Below are positions 17,595 through 26,678 of a stretch of DNA of 64,000 nucleotides, one piece after another (positions within the stretch are counted from its first letter, which is position 1; each line of letters starts with the position of its first letter). Source of the stretch: Segatella cerevisiae. GTDB taxonomy: Bacteria; Bacteroidota; Bacteroidia; Bacteroidales; Bacteroidaceae. Where the stretch lies: positions 1 through 64,000 of the forward strand of contig NZ_JAMXLY010000007.1 of the NCBI RefSeq assembly GCF_024054555.1, read 5' to 3'. The notes beneath the pieces are model-generated. The model did no database searches and was not told the DNA's origin. It saw only the letters and a program-made list of their open reading frames with translations. Position numbers and translations under genes: made by a program.

Positions 17595-18860
17595 TCATTC
17601 GCCGGATTCTTCTACACGATAGCCGGCTGTCCTGAGATCATTCCAATAATTCGGATAAGACTTGCTGACAACTTCAGGGTGATTGATCCTCAGATGAGGG
17701 AAGATTGATGAGAGGGGAGCGAAGGAGAGTGCCATACGATGATCCTCATAGGTGTCGATAGGTGCAAGACTTGCCTCACATTGTTCACCGTCCCAATAAA
17801 GGGTATCGCCGTTTTCGTCTTTTATGATGAATCCGAGTTTCCTCAGTTCTGTTTCTAAAGCTGCTATCCGGTCTGTCTCCTTAATTCTGAGATTAGAGAG
17901 ACCGGTGAATTTGAACGGGATTTTCAGCCCACAACAACAGGTGACCAATGTCTGTGCCAAATCGGGTGAACCTTTGAAGTCGTATTCAAGTCTGGAGAGC
18001 AGGCAAGGATGTCGTCTTAGTGTAACTGTCGTAGCTTTTCCCGGTTGAGTGGAAGCAAAACTCGTCTTGATGCCTAACAGATTAAAGATGTATTTGACGA
18101 CAGAGTCACCTTGTTTAGATCCATCCGTCAGTCCTTCGAGTTGGACCATTGACTGGGAATTCTTGCTTAAAGCCATAGCTTCATACCAGTATGAGGCAGA
18201 ACTCCAGTCATTCTCTATGGAAAAAGGTCTGTCTTGATAAGGCTTCCCTGTAACCGTGATGGTATCAATATCTGTCCAGTCTGCTTGGGCGCCAAACTCT
18301 CGCATAGTGCATAGCGTGAGATCAATGTAGGGGCGGGAAATGATTGTTCCGGTCAACTTGAGTATCAGACCGTTCTTGAGAACTGGTCCAATCAGCAGCA
18401 ATGCTGAAATGAATTGTGAACTTAAGTTTCCCGGAATTTCCAGTGCTCCTCCTTCCAACTGATGACCTTGGATGCAAAGAGGGGGATATCCTTCCTTTTC
18501 CGTATAAGTAATATCGGCTCCAAGATAGCGTAAGGAATCCACAAGAATACCTATTGGACGCTGCTTCATCCGATCCGTCCCCGTCAGGATATGCTTGCCT
18601 GGGGTAACGGATAGATATGCGGTGAGAAACCTCATCGCTGTACCTGCTGCATGGATATTGATGGTCTCAGGGAGATCACGCAGAGCAGTGATGAGGACTT
18701 GTGTGTCATCACAATCACTGAGGTTTTCCGGTAGCGTCTTTCTGCCGGATAGGGCGTAGATGATCAGCGACCTGTTACTGATACTTTTTGATGCGGGGAG
18801 TTTGATTTTTGCATTGACGTGTGCCGGTGCTGTTAGAATATATTGTAATACTGAATCCAT
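17595..18860 (-). CDS. aroA: 3-phosphoshikimate 1-carboxyvinyltransferase (EPSP synthase)
   Basis: Sixth step of the shikimate pathway: transfers enolpyruvyl from PEP to shikimate-3-phosphate. The 421-residue protein shows LPASKSISNRSLI (S3P/PEP lysine region) near the N-terminus, AAGTAMRFLTAYL, TDRMKQRPIG, the central SSASYWYEA, KETDRIAALETELRKLG and DHRMALSFAP. It is the divergent Bacteroidetes type of EPSP synthase: in place of the usual LxGNAGTA it has IHAAGTAMR. Function is well supported by the ordered motifs. It is not next to other aromatic-pathway genes. Confidence 0.94.
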   Translation of the reverse strand: MDSVLQYILTAPAHVNAKIKLPASKSISNRSLIIYALSGRKTLPENLSDCDDTQVLITALRDLPETINIHAAGTAMRFLTAYLSVTPGKHILTGTDRMKQRPIGILVDSLRYLGADITYTEKEGYPPLCIQGHQLEGGALEIPGNLSSQFISALLLIGPVLKNGLILKLTGTIISRPYIDLTLCTMREFGAQADWTDIDTITVTGKPYQDRPFSIENDWSSASYWYEAMALSKNSQSMVQLEGLTDGSKQGDSVVKYIFNLLGIKTSFASTQPGKATTVTLRRHPCLLSRLEYDFKGSPDLAQTLVTCCCGLKIPFKFTGLSNLRIKETDRIAALETELRKLGFIIKDENGDTLYWDGEQCEASLAPIDTYEDHRMALSFAPLSSIFPHLRINHPEVVSKSYPNYWNDLRTAGYRVEESGE

Positions 18861-18901
18861 TTTCTTTTGTAGAAGAGGTGTGATAGGAATTAAACATCTG
18901 T

Positions 18902-20065
18902 TTACTTTCTAGTCATGATAGGCAGATCCAAAGGCTCGTTACCTGCAGACTGATATCCTCCAGCTCTTGACGCTCCTGTCTTCTTAGGACCGGGGATCAA
19001 AGGACTGTAGTAGAGCACGTGCCTTATCCTGTCTCGTTGGTCATTCGTGAACAGATCACTCGTGCAGACAGAGTAGTCCATAAAGTTACTTGCAGTGTAA
19101 GTCGTTCCTGCGCAACTGTGCCGGATATCCATCTCATCGAGATAAAAAATCTGATGCTGATTGATATAACTGGTCAGCCAGGTATCATACTCTGTCTTAT
19201 TATAACTCGGAGTGTCTCCACAGTAATCGGTATCACCACAGGAGTCGACAATGTCTCCTGCAGTGTTTTCCGTAAATACATGATGAAGCCCCAAGTAATG
19301 CCCCAATTCGTGGGCAAGGGTCGCGCTGACATCGACCATGCTGGAATTGAAACGGTCTTGTTCTGTAGTCGCGGTATATCGACTGGAATCATATTCCTTC
19401 GAGGCGTATATTGCATTAATGGCAGAACAATAAGGAAATTTGAGATTGTCTTTTGCCATAGTTGTATATTTGGTGACATTCAGGCCTTCCAGCATATTGG
19501 GTCCGCTTGTAGTAAAGGGAAGATGCGTGATCCCTAAGGTAACACTGCCGTCAGACTCATCATCTTTGAATGGGAAAATCATCACATTGATGTAATTGTT
19601 AGGGTCCCATAGATATTTTGTATACTGCCCAGTATTGTCATTCATGAATGATTCTACATCAAGAGATTTGTTGTTCCAAAGTTCATATACTATGCCCGGA
19701 TGATCTAAAAGATTTCCTTTCTCATCGTTTTTTGCGAGTACAAAATCAACGCCTACATCTACACTACTGTTATTATATACACCTCTCCAGAGATCATTCA
19801 CATTTTTGAGAATAAAGGCAATACGTTCAGGTGTAATTGTGCTCAATGTAAGGTCCTCAGGGTCATTCGTGTGGAAAATATGGAAAATAACCGGTAGTTG
19901 GTAGCGGTAACTGTCTGTTATCTTGTTTGCATCACTGTCTCGATCTTGGTCATAGCTGGAATTGAGAGAATTGGTGCTACTGTCTTTGATATCGTCACTT
20001 GTGCTACAAGCCGTTATAGAAAAGCATACGGCTATTATTCCCATTATCCTAATCAGGTGTTTCAT
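18902..20065 (-). CDS. Zinc-dependent metalloproteinase lipoprotein
   Basis: Predicted exported metalloprotease of 387 residues, similar in layout to the Bacteroidales BF0631-type metalloproteinase lipoproteins. It starts MKHLIRIMGIIAV with lipobox ITAC at about Cys20, then a Ser/Asp-rich linker. The catalytic zinc motif HELGHYLGLHH (HExxHxxGxxH, near residues 249-259) and the Met-turn SNFMDYS later identify a metzincin-like, M43-type protease. Many Cys residues after the zinc site (DSCGDTDYCGDTP, RHSCAGT) may form disulfides. The start at 20065 is used because it gives a clean signal; an upstream TTG at 20101 is less likely. Substrate unknown; a pathogenicity role cannot be inferred. Confidence 0.88.
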   Translation of the reverse strand: MKHLIRIMGIIAVCFSITACSTSDDIKDSSTNSLNSSYDQDRDSDANKITDSYRYQLPVIFHIFHTNDPEDLTLSTITPERIAFILKNVNDLWRGVYNNSSVDVGVDFVLAKNDEKGNLLDHPGIVYELWNNKSLDVESFMNDNTGQYTKYLWDPNNYINVMIFPFKDDESDGSVTLGITHLPFTTSGPNMLEGLNVTKYTTMAKDNLKFPYCSAINAIYASKEYDSSRYTATTEQDRFNSSMVDVSATLAHELGHYLGLHHVFTENTAGDIVDSCGDTDYCGDTPSYNKTEYDTWLTSYINQHQIFYLDEMDIRHSCAGTTYTASNFMDYSVCTSDLFTNDQRDRIRHVLYYSPLIPGPKKTGASRAGGYQSAGNEPLDLPIMTRK

Positions 20066-20198
20066 TCTTCGTGTTTTTTGAGGACATAACGTGATTGACA
20101 ATAAGTTTTTGAGGGTCCCCGCCTCAAAAGTTGGTCCTTTCTCTTATCAGGTGGCCGATGTTCTCTTGTTTAAGAACGAAGATGATATCCAGCCTATG

Positions 20199-20206
20199 CA
20201 AAGTTA
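20199..20206 (-). promoter_or_regulatory. -7 box of the metalloproteinase gene
   Basis: Minus-strand TAACTTTG; no good -33 TTTG at the expected distance. It lies about 135 bases upstream of the start codon. Confidence 0.5.
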
Positions 20207-20434
20207 AGCATAAAAAATGAAAGGTAGTAGTTTGAGACAGATTTTTTTAGGAAGCATGGATCGGAGAGTTTCTTGCAGATGAAAGATGATCTGTCTATAT
20301 GGTCTTATCTTTTCTGTTTATATCGAAGAAATCCTCAGGCAAATAATGGGATTTAAAAAGACAAATTTATGCTAATATATTTCTGCACCTCATAAAAAAG
20401 CACTAATTTAGCGGTTAAATGAAATACCATCAGT

Positions 20435-20935
20435 ATGAAAAAGATATTGATTATATGTGGCTTGTTAGCCGTCTTACTGGCAGCATGCTCTACTTCCCAT
20501 TTGACAGCCGAAGGGAAAGCTAAAGCTGATGAGGCTGTTGCCCAAAGAGTGCAGAACCAGGTGAACAGTCTTAATTTCGATGCGGAAGTGACTTATATGT
20601 ATCCTGCCAGAGGCTCTGGAAGAGTTTTGGATTATGGCTGGAACGTACGGATAAAGGGAGATTCCATTTATTCTTATCTTCCTTATTTCGGAAGAGCCTA
20701 TCAACTCCCTTATGGAGGAGGAAAAGGACTTAATTTTTCTTGTCCTATCCAAACTTCGAAGATTCAAAAAGAAAGCAAGGGGAGAATCAGAGCGGTCTTT
20801 GTCATAAGGAATGAGGAGGACAGGTATATCTATTCTTTCAAAATCTATAATAATGGGAATTTTGATCTGAACATTCGTGCTGATGAACGAGAGCAGATTG
20901 ATTTCACGGGTAAGTTGAATCTTGATCGAAAATAA
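20435..20935 (+). CDS. DUF4251 domain lipoprotein
   Basis: 166-residue predicted lipoprotein (MKKILIICGLLAVLLAAC, lipobox LAAC) with a DUF4251-type domain: GWNVRIKGDSIYSYLPYFGRAY followed by a Gly-rich PYGGGKGLNF and alternating strands to the end (YIYSFKIYNNGNFDLNIRADEREQIDFTG). The family is widespread in Bacteroidales and has no known function; the beta-rich fold is reminiscent of small outer-membrane-associated lipid- or ligand-binding proteins, which is inference. It is followed after 7 bases by the TonB-C protein and is probably co-transcribed. Confidence 0.85.
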   Translation: MKKILIICGLLAVLLAACSTSHLTAEGKAKADEAVAQRVQNQVNSLNFDAEVTYMYPARGSGRVLDYGWNVRIKGDSIYSYLPYFGRAYQLPYGGGKGLNFSCPIQTSKIQKESKGRIRAVFVIRNEEDRYIYSFKIYNNGNFDLNIRADEREQIDFTGKLNLDRK

Positions 20936-20942
20936 AAATATA

Positions 20943-22076
20943 ATGAAACGTCAATTCTTTTTAGCGATAATCTTATTCATCCTTCTGCCGGTCTGTGCAC
21001 AGAACAGTTCTCAGTCTTACAGTGTATTTTATCAACAGGATCACCTCCTCTACCGTGCCGGTGACGAGATGAATGTCATAGATGTGGATTTGGAATGGCC
21101 GGAATACTTGAATTTTTCTGAGGAGCCTGTCTTGCAGCGTTATTTGGAACATCAGGTCTTCGGTCTTGAAGCAGATCACTTTACAGATGGATATACGAAT
21201 TTCCTGAACCAGTATGGACAACCAGTGTCAGGGCATTTAAACTCGGTGCCGGATGACAGTAAATTTTGCTATATCACTTGTCGCCTCCATATTATCGGGT
21301 ATGATCCTGGGCGTTTCATCTCATTTGAAATATCGAGGAAGGTTGATCCGATGCCAAATTCCACCCAGAATAAAAAAGATACCACGGAGTTGTTTACTTA
21401 TGACTTGGTCGGACATCATATATTGAGAACATCAGATCTGATTCGTACGTCTCGCTTGTCTTTTGGCTCAGGACCGACACAACTCTTCCAATATCTTTTG
21501 TTTTCAAGCATGAATTCACCTATCCCTGATGATTTTGGGACTAGTGCTTTGATATTCGAGTCGTGTCTGAAGAAAAACGGTATGTTCTTTAAGGTGGGAG
21601 TTGCAAATCCTGATCATGACTTTCTAGAACGTACCTCAGAGGTGTCTTACAAGCAACTGATGCCTTTCGCAACTAAAGGTTTAAAAACATTGCTGAGTTC
21701 CAAGGCCTCACCCAATAATCCTGAAGTAGGGAGATCGGAAGCCTATTTGGGCTCCGGTCCAGTTTATGAAACGGTAGATTCTGTGCCCCGTTATGTTCAT
21801 GGGCAAGGGACGATAACTCAAGACCTGACAAAATGGATCACAGTGACTCCCGATATTGTGAACAATCTGGTGAGCCATCGGATTCTGGTACGTTTCATCG
21901 TCGAGCCATCAGGGAATCTTTCTAATATCCGCGTGTTAGCTCCAGGAGAACCCTCTTTTGATCGGGAAATCGTGAATGCCTTGCGGCAGTTACCACGTTG
22001 GAAACCTGGTATCAAGGATGGAAAACCTGTGAGGACTTTGGTCCTTATCCCTGTTACGATCAGGGCCAACAGTTGA
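20943..22076 (+). CDS. Exported protein with TonB C-terminal domain
   Basis: 377-residue protein with an N-terminal signal peptide (MKRQFFLAIILFILLPVCAQ) and a C-terminal TonB-C domain of about 75 residues: LVRFIVEPSGNLSNIRVL, then EIVNALRQLPRWKPGIKDGKPVRTLVLIPVTIR. Between them, about 260 residues (for example FEISRKVDPM and TTELFTYDLVGHHILRTSDLI) resemble the periplasmic DUF3298/RsiV-like segment of some Bacteroidetes proteins, tentatively. There is no Pro-rich linker and no classical TonB membrane anchor motif, so energising an outer-membrane receptor in the usual way is doubtful. Start at 20943 preferred to the frame extension at 20922, which overlaps the DUF4251 gene. No transporter is adjacent. 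Confidence 0.82.
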   Translation: MKRQFFLAIILFILLPVCAQNSSQSYSVFYQQDHLLYRAGDEMNVIDVDLEWPEYLNFSEEPVLQRYLEHQVFGLEADHFTDGYTNFLNQYGQPVSGHLNSVPDDSKFCYITCRLHIIGYDPGRFISFEISRKVDPMPNSTQNKKDTTELFTYDLVGHHILRTSDLIRTSRLSFGSGPTQLFQYLLFSSMNSPIPDDFGTSALIFESCLKKNGMFFKVGVANPDHDFLERTSEVSYKQLMPFATKGLKTLLSSKASPNNPEVGRSEAYLGSGPVYETVDSVPRYVHGQGTITQDLTKWITVTPDIVNNLVSHRILVRFIVEPSGNLSNIRVLAPGEPSFDREIVNALRQLPRWKPGIKDGKPVRTLVLIPVTIRANS

Positions 22077-22417
22077 TGTCTGTTACTTCAGCATAATTTT
22101 GAATATTTTGAAGGTGATAGAAGCCTATCACAGGATTGAAAAATTGCCTTCAAAATGAAAGTGATGCATCGAATGATATAGATTGCAGTTTTGTGTTATT
22201 GACGATTAAAAAGGCTTAAAATGACAAAAAGAAAGTTTGAAGCCTTAATGCAGGTCATTTAAAGATACTGAGTTAGCAAACTGAAAGTTTTAGGCCTACT
22301 TTTCTTTTGTTTTAAATTGAAAGTCCGAGTTTAAATTATAGGAATTTTTTCGGTATAAATATTAGATAAATTATTGTTAAAAAATAGTGGACCTTCCGAA
22401 TTTATACATTATATTTG

Positions 22418-22553
22418 TATCAGAAACAAAGATAATAGATGTGTTACCATTAATCTTTTAGAAGAATTAAATCTCTCTTATATATCAAATTTTGTTGAGC
22501 ATTATATTTTATTAGAAGGATGTCTCCGTGAGGAAATATCCTTCTTCCTTTTT
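22418..22553 (+). ncRNA. Candidate small RNA (or long 3' UTR end)
   Basis: TATATTTG at 22410-22417 fits the -7 box (the -33 is poor). About 100 bases on is a hairpin with a T run (22514-22553). Nothing in between codes convincingly. The arrangement suggests a transcript of about 130 bases in the 504-base gap between the TonB-C gene and xth. The alternative is that the hairpin merely ends a long 3' UTR of the TonB-C operon. Confidence 0.3.
22514..22553 (+). terminator. Rho-independent terminator
   Basis: AGAAGGAT (22514-22521) pairs with ATCCTTCT (22538-22545), with an inner CTC/GAG stem, then TCCTTTTTAT. The T-rich side is on the plus strand, so it ends plus-strand transcription; the minus side (toward which xth reads) is less T-rich. 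Confidence 0.65.
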
Positions 22554-22580
22554 ATATACTTGTTAGTTAGAGAAAAGGTA

Positions 22581-23333
22581 TCAGAGATCTAATGTCACTT
22601 CTACCGGGCAGTGGTCGCTGCCTTCGATTTCAGTATGGATGTCAGCATCTTCCAATTTCTCTTTCAAACGGTCAGAGATGAGGAAATAATCTATGCGCCA
22701 ACCAGCATTCTTCTCCCTTGCGTGAAAGCGATAGGACCACCAAGAGTAGGTCACTTTATCGGGGTATTTGAATCTGAAGGTGTCAATGAACCCATTTGAG
22801 AGTAGGGTAGTCATCTTTTCACGTTCTTCATCAGTGAATCCTGCATTCTTATGATTGGTCTTGGGGTTCTTGATATCTATTTCCTCATGTGCGACATTCA
22901 TATCCCCACAGACGATCACCGGTTTCTTGGCATCCAGACTTTTGAGGTAGCCGAGAAAATGTTCTTCCCAAAGCATCCTGTAGTCCAGTCTGCGCAGTTC
23001 TTGTTGGGAATTGGGGGTATATACCGTCACAAGATAGAACTTGTCATATTCAAGCGTGATAACACGCCCTTCGTGATCGAACTCATCGATGTTCATCCCA
23101 TAGCTTACATGAAGCGGCGTGTGCTTGGTGAAAATCGCGGTACCGGAATAACCTTTCTTGTCGGCATAGTTCCAGTAGGATTCATAACCGTCGAATTTCA
23201 GATCCAATTGTCCCTCCTGAAGTTTCGTCTCCTGGAGACAAAAAAAATCAGCCTCAAGTTTCTTGAAGCTGTCTTCGAATCCTTTCTTCACACAAGCTCT
23301 GAGTCCATTAACATTCCATGAAATAAATTTCAT
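22581..23333 (-). CDS. xth: Exodeoxyribonuclease III (AP endonuclease)
   Basis: Cleaves abasic sites and removes 3' blocks in base-excision repair. The 250-residue protein has all exonuclease III/EEP signatures: SWNVNGLRA near the N-terminus, LQETKLQ with the metal Glu35, WNYADKKGYSGTAIFTK, the catalytic CGDMNVAH, SWWSYR with YFLISD, and the terminal GSDHCPVEV with the catalytic His. Length is typical. Transcribed alone on the minus strand; the upstream lipoprotein gene ends at a terminator. Confidence 0.96.
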   Translation of the reverse strand: MKFISWNVNGLRACVKKGFEDSFKKLEADFFCLQETKLQEGQLDLKFDGYESYWNYADKKGYSGTAIFTKHTPLHVSYGMNIDEFDHEGRVITLEYDKFYLVTVYTPNSQQELRRLDYRMLWEEHFLGYLKSLDAKKPVIVCGDMNVAHEEIDIKNPKTNHKNAGFTDEEREKMTTLLSNGFIDTFRFKYPDKVTYSWWSYRFHAREKNAGWRIDYFLISDRLKEKLEDADIHTEIEGSDHCPVEVTLDL

Positions 23334-23375
23334 TGCTTGTATCCTTCCTTTTAATCCTTATTTTTAATATAAAAC

Positions 23376-23424
23376 TTTGAATCCAGAAAACAGATCTGAT
23401 TAGAGACTGTCATCTGGATTCAAA
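23376..23424 (-). terminator. Long-armed hairpin after the lipoprotein gene
   Basis: Perfect 12-base arms TTTGAATCCAGA (23376-23387) and TCTGGATTCAAA (23413-23424), 25-base loop, followed on the minus strand by GTTTTATATT. It lies between the lipoprotein stop (23441) and xth start (23333), both on the minus strand. Confidence 0.7.
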
Positions 23425-23440
23425 ATAAATCAATAATTCT

Positions 23441-24166
23441 TTAGTTATTATCCCCTGTACTATAGATGATTTCAAAGTGGGCAGCATTATCGTTAGTTAC
23501 ATCATCCCTTAATGGATAGATCTTATCTCCCACCTTTATACTTTCTATATCGATAACTTGAGCATATTGCTCATTAAACCAGATAACAGGGTTATTTGAA
23601 GAGAAGAAATAAATTGTTTCACCCTCTTCATCCGTACCTGTTTGGTCCATGACACTAAAATTAATTTCGATATCAGTGTTACCATTCTTTGTATCGACCT
23701 TTTTATCTTTAATGAAACTGCCAAAAACATAATAGCCTTTATTATAATAGTCTTCATTGATAATATATGGTGCTCGGTATTGAACTACTAGTGGTAAACT
23801 CGGTGTACTGGCAACAATTTGTTTGTCACCAGAATCAGATATATATTTTGCTAATTTGGCAATTGGAAAATCAATATTAATTGTTGTATCCTTTTCATTC
23901 TCCTTGACTACCCAATTTATTGAGGCTAAAGTGTCGTTTCTAGATGTGGGATCTGTGGGATCCATTTCGTTCGCTTGATAAAGCCGAATAAGTTTTCCGG
24001 AGTATTCTTTGGCAATATGATAATATAATTCAGTCCTTTGTCCTTGTGATAGGTTGATAGTGTTAGAACTATTGTCGTTGTCTCCAAGGCAGGAGGATAA
24101 GAACATTGCAGTGCCGAGACCGCAGATCAGGAATAAAGTAGCTTTTAACTTTTTCATTGTATTCAT
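23441..24166 (-). CDS. Lipoprotein of unknown function, DUF4840-like
   Basis: 241-residue predicted lipoprotein. The signal MNTMKKLKATLFLICGLGTAM ends in lipobox LSSC, followed by an Asp/Asn/Ser linker. The mature part has the look of the DUF4840 group of Bacteroidales lipoproteins (a helical segment with ELYYHIAKEYSGKL near the start, then beta-rich repeats with YYNKGYYVFGSF and INFSVMDQTG), but the family call is tentative. Two start codons (24166 and 24157) both give a good signal peptide. Its base composition is more AT-rich than its neighbours by eye. No operon partner is evident. Confidence 0.75.
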   Translation of the reverse strand: MNTMKKLKATLFLICGLGTAMFLSSCLGDNDNSSNTINLSQGQRTELYYHIAKEYSGKLIRLYQANEMDPTDPTSRNDTLASINWVVKENEKDTTINIDFPIAKLAKYISDSGDKQIVASTPSLPLVVQYRAPYIINEDYYNKGYYVFGSFIKDKKVDTKNGNTDIEINFSVMDQTGTDEEGETIYFFSSNNPVIWFNEQYAQVIDIESIKVGDKIYPLRDDVTNDNAAHFEIIYSTGDNN

Positions 24167-24372
24167 TTTTTAATTGTAATTGCTTTGTTATTTGAACATA
24201 CTGAAATATCTTAGATTTTATCTTCTAATCACAGTCTCGCAGCCTTAGTTATTCGGGTTTTCGACAATCTGTAATTGACAGTCTTTATAATTGCTTAATA
24301 AATATTGAGAGATGGGGAATCTTGTAATATTTAACGCTCAAAGCAGCTACTTTAACATATAGACTATAATTT

Positions 24373-24966
24373 TTAGATCTTTTTAGAGTCGCCTTGCATC
24401 AAATCCATAAATTCCTGTCGGGTCTTTGCTTGATTGAATGCGCCGCTGATGGCACTGGTTACTGTCATGGAGTTCTGCTTCTCTACTCCCCGCATCTGCA
24501 TGCACATGTGCCGAGCCTCTATCACAACCATTGTCCCCATAGGTTGCAGGGTTTCTTGAATGCAGTCCTTGATTTGCTCAGTGAGCCGCTCCTGTACCTG
24601 TAGGCGATGACTGAAAATATCTACGACACGTGCGATCTTACTGAGTCCCGTAATGTATTTGTTGGGAATGTAGGCGACATGTACCTTACCGTAAAATGGC
24701 AGCATGTGATGTTCACACAATGAGAAGAAATCGATATCCTTGATGATGACCATTTGGTTGTACTTCTCTTCAAAAAGGGCATCTGTTAAAACTTTATGCG
24801 GATCTTGTGAATACCCACGAGTGAGAATCTGCATTGCTTTGGCCACACGCATAGGGGTCTTTACTAACCCTTCCCTCTCAGAATCTTCTCCTAGAAGTTG
24901 TAAAATGGCTTTATAATGGTCGGCTAACTCTTGAAGTCCTGGTCTGAAATCTGTTTCTGGATTCAT
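24373..24966 (-). CDS. folE: GTP cyclohydrolase I
   Basis: Converts GTP to dihydroneopterin triphosphate, the first step to folate (or, via QueD, queuosine). The 197-residue protein shows [14 protein letters not shown], the zinc motif [43 protein letters not shown] and [13 protein letters not shown] with the second zinc Cys, all in order. Length is normal. It is the last gene of a minus-strand series DUF1599, DoxX-TpiA, SPOR, folE, an order I recognise from other Bacteroidales. Confidence 0.96.
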   Translation of the reverse strand: MNPETDFRPGLQELADHYKAILQLLGEDSEREGLVKTPMRVAKAMQILTRGYSQDPHKVLTDALFEEKYNQMVIIKDIDFFSLCEHHMLPFYGKVHVAYIPNKYITGLSKIARVVDIFSHRLQVQERLTEQIKDCIQETLQPMGTMVVIEARHMCMQMRGVEKQNSMTVTSAISGAFNQAKTRQEFMDLMQGDSKKI

Positions 24967-25102
24967 AGTTCTCCTCTAAAATTTAATTCGATATAGTGAT
25001 TTTGAAATCAAGATATGGGATGGGGTTACTTGATATATGATAACTTGGACAATTGATGACTTGGACAATCCGGTTTATCTGTATCGGAAGCCGGAAGTTA
25101 TT

Positions 25103-25837
25103 TTATTTTTGAACGGTAATTTTCCCTTTTACCAGACAGGCAGAACGATATCCCATTGCCCGGATTTGCCGTAACATCTTGTTGGCTTCGTTTAAACTTT
25201 TGAAATTGCCTACTCTACAGATCCATCTTGGAGAATAAAAATGGACATAGACAGGTTGGTCGGGATACTTCATCTTGATGGCATTGCCGGTTTTTTGAGC
25301 TGTGATACGGTCTTTTCTGGAATTGCCTCCGGCAAAAGCCTGAACACGATATCCCGTGACTTTATAACTGTGACGCATGACCTTCTTCCGCATGTCTATC
25401 ACCGGAATATCAAAGTTCTCGTCGGCATTTACTGTCGTGTCTCTCTTGTGCGATTCGCGACGGATTTCTCTCTTTTCAGGAGTCTCTTTATTCTCTTGTA
25501 TCCGTTGCCTGATTTCTGCGTCCTGATTGAATTCACGCTCTCTGTTGGAATCTTTTATGACAGGGCGTCCGTTTCCGCTGGCAGATGAATTGCCCTTTTC
25601 TTTTTTGGGAGTGCTTAGACGGTTCTCTATGGTCTTCTTGTCCTTTTCATTTTGAGGAGACCGGGTCACTGTCTGATTAGTCTTACCGTTAACCAATTCG
25701 TCTATTTCTTTGCTCTGGTTAACAGTCACAACTCCCTTTCCCTGTGTACTTTTCTGCAAGTGGTCTGTGAAACTCTGGGCATTTGCAGAAATGAAAGAGA
25801 AGAGGATTATGAAAACGAATGTGACGAATTGTTTCAT
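25103..25837 (-). CDS. SPOR domain protein, exported
   Basis: 244 residues: a signal peptide (MKQFVTFVFIILFSFISANAQ), a charged low-complexity middle (repeated Lys/Glu/Arg/Asn, for example ENKETPEKREIRRESHKRD) of about 120 residues, and a C-terminal SPOR domain (GYRVQAFAGGNSRKDRITAQ ... YVHFYSPRWICRVGNFKSL ... MLRQIRAMGYRSACLVKG). SPOR domains bind denuded glycan strands at division sites, so a periplasmic cell-wall or division role is likely. Downstream of tpiA after a hairpin and upstream of folE. Confidence 0.85.
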   Translation of the reverse strand: MKQFVTFVFIILFSFISANAQSFTDHLQKSTQGKGVVTVNQSKEIDELVNGKTNQTVTRSPQNEKDKKTIENRLSTPKKEKGNSSASGNGRPVIKDSNREREFNQDAEIRQRIQENKETPEKREIRRESHKRDTTVNADENFDIPVIDMRKKVMRHSYKVTGYRVQAFAGGNSRKDRITAQKTGNAIKMKYPDQPVYVHFYSPRWICRVGNFKSLNEANKMLRQIRAMGYRSACLVKGKITVQK

Positions 25838-25862
25838 TGTTTAAGAATTTATAAATCAAATT

Positions 25863-25899
25863 GTAGTCGTACCTACACTGAAATGTCAGGTACGACTAC
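25863..25899 (-). terminator. Hairpin after tpiA
   Basis: Perfect 12-base arms GTAGTCGTACCT (25863-25874) and AGGTACGACTAC (25888-25899) with a 13-base loop. The minus-strand tail (AATTTGATTT) is only moderately T-rich, so it may be a leaky terminator or an RNA-stabilising 3' end between tpiA and the SPOR gene. Confidence 0.6.
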
Positions 25900-25919
25900 C
25901 GAATAAGAGAGGGTGGAGA

Positions 25920-26678
25920 TTATTTCCACGCGTCGATGATTCCTTTGAAACTGTCTGCTTTCAAAGAAGCACCGCCAATCAGACCTCCGTCGATATCAGG
26001 CTTGGAGAAGAGTTCAGGTGCGTTGGATGGTTTGCAGCTGCCGCCATAGAGAATGGTCGTATCTTCTGCTGCTTGTTTACCATATTTCTTGGCAACAGTA
26101 GAGCGGATGTAAGCCAGCATTTCTTCAGCCTGGTCAGATGTAGCGGTCTTACCTGTACCGATAGCCCAGATAGGTTCGTAAGCGAGAATGATGTTCTTCC
26201 ATTCATCTGCTGAAAGATTGAATACAGAACCTTCCAATTCTGCTTTTACGACGTCTTCCTGTTTGTTGGCTTCACGGTCAGTAAGTGTTTCTCCACAGCA
26301 GAAGATCACTTTCAGTCCGTTCTTCAATGCGAGTTGAACTTTGTCCTTCAGGGTTTCAGGAGTTTCCTTGTAATACTGACGGCGTTCAGAGTGACCCAGG
26401 ATGACATATTGTGCTCCTGTGCTCTTCACCATCTCTGCACTTACCTCACCTGTGAAGGCTCCCTTTTCCTTATCTGCGCAGTTTTCGGCACCAAGTCCTA
26501 CAATGTTCTGGTCGAGGAATTGTGCAATACTAGCCAGGTGAATGAAAGGTGTGCAGATGATAACATCACAGTTAGGCTTGTCTGCCTTCAGTTCACTGTT
26601 GATGGCTTTTGCTAATGTGATACCGTCTTGCAGGTTCATGTTCATTTTCCAGTTACCTGCTACAATTTTCTTTCTCAT
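25920..26678 (-). other. tpiA: TpiA module and possible internal start
   Basis: The ATG at 26678 begins [13 protein letters not shown] exactly where free-standing TpiA proteins begin and yields a 252-residue protein of normal length. The preceding bases are A-rich (AAACAAAAAAGAAAA), like ordinary Bacteroidetes translation starts. The glycolytic enzyme interconverts dihydroxyacetone phosphate and glyceraldehyde 3-phosphate and must be cytosolic, which favours internal initiation. This is a sub-region of the 691-codon frame, not an extra locus. Confidence 0.7.

Noticed and set aside
17438-17635. A 65-codon plus-strand frame in the gap before aroA
   Set aside because: No start context, no domain, and it runs into the aroA 3' end on the other strand.
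22374-22592. A plus-strand open frame of 72 codons between the TonB-C gene and xth
   Set aside because: Its composition is not protein-like, it crosses a terminator hairpin and the xth stop, and it has no recognisable domain.
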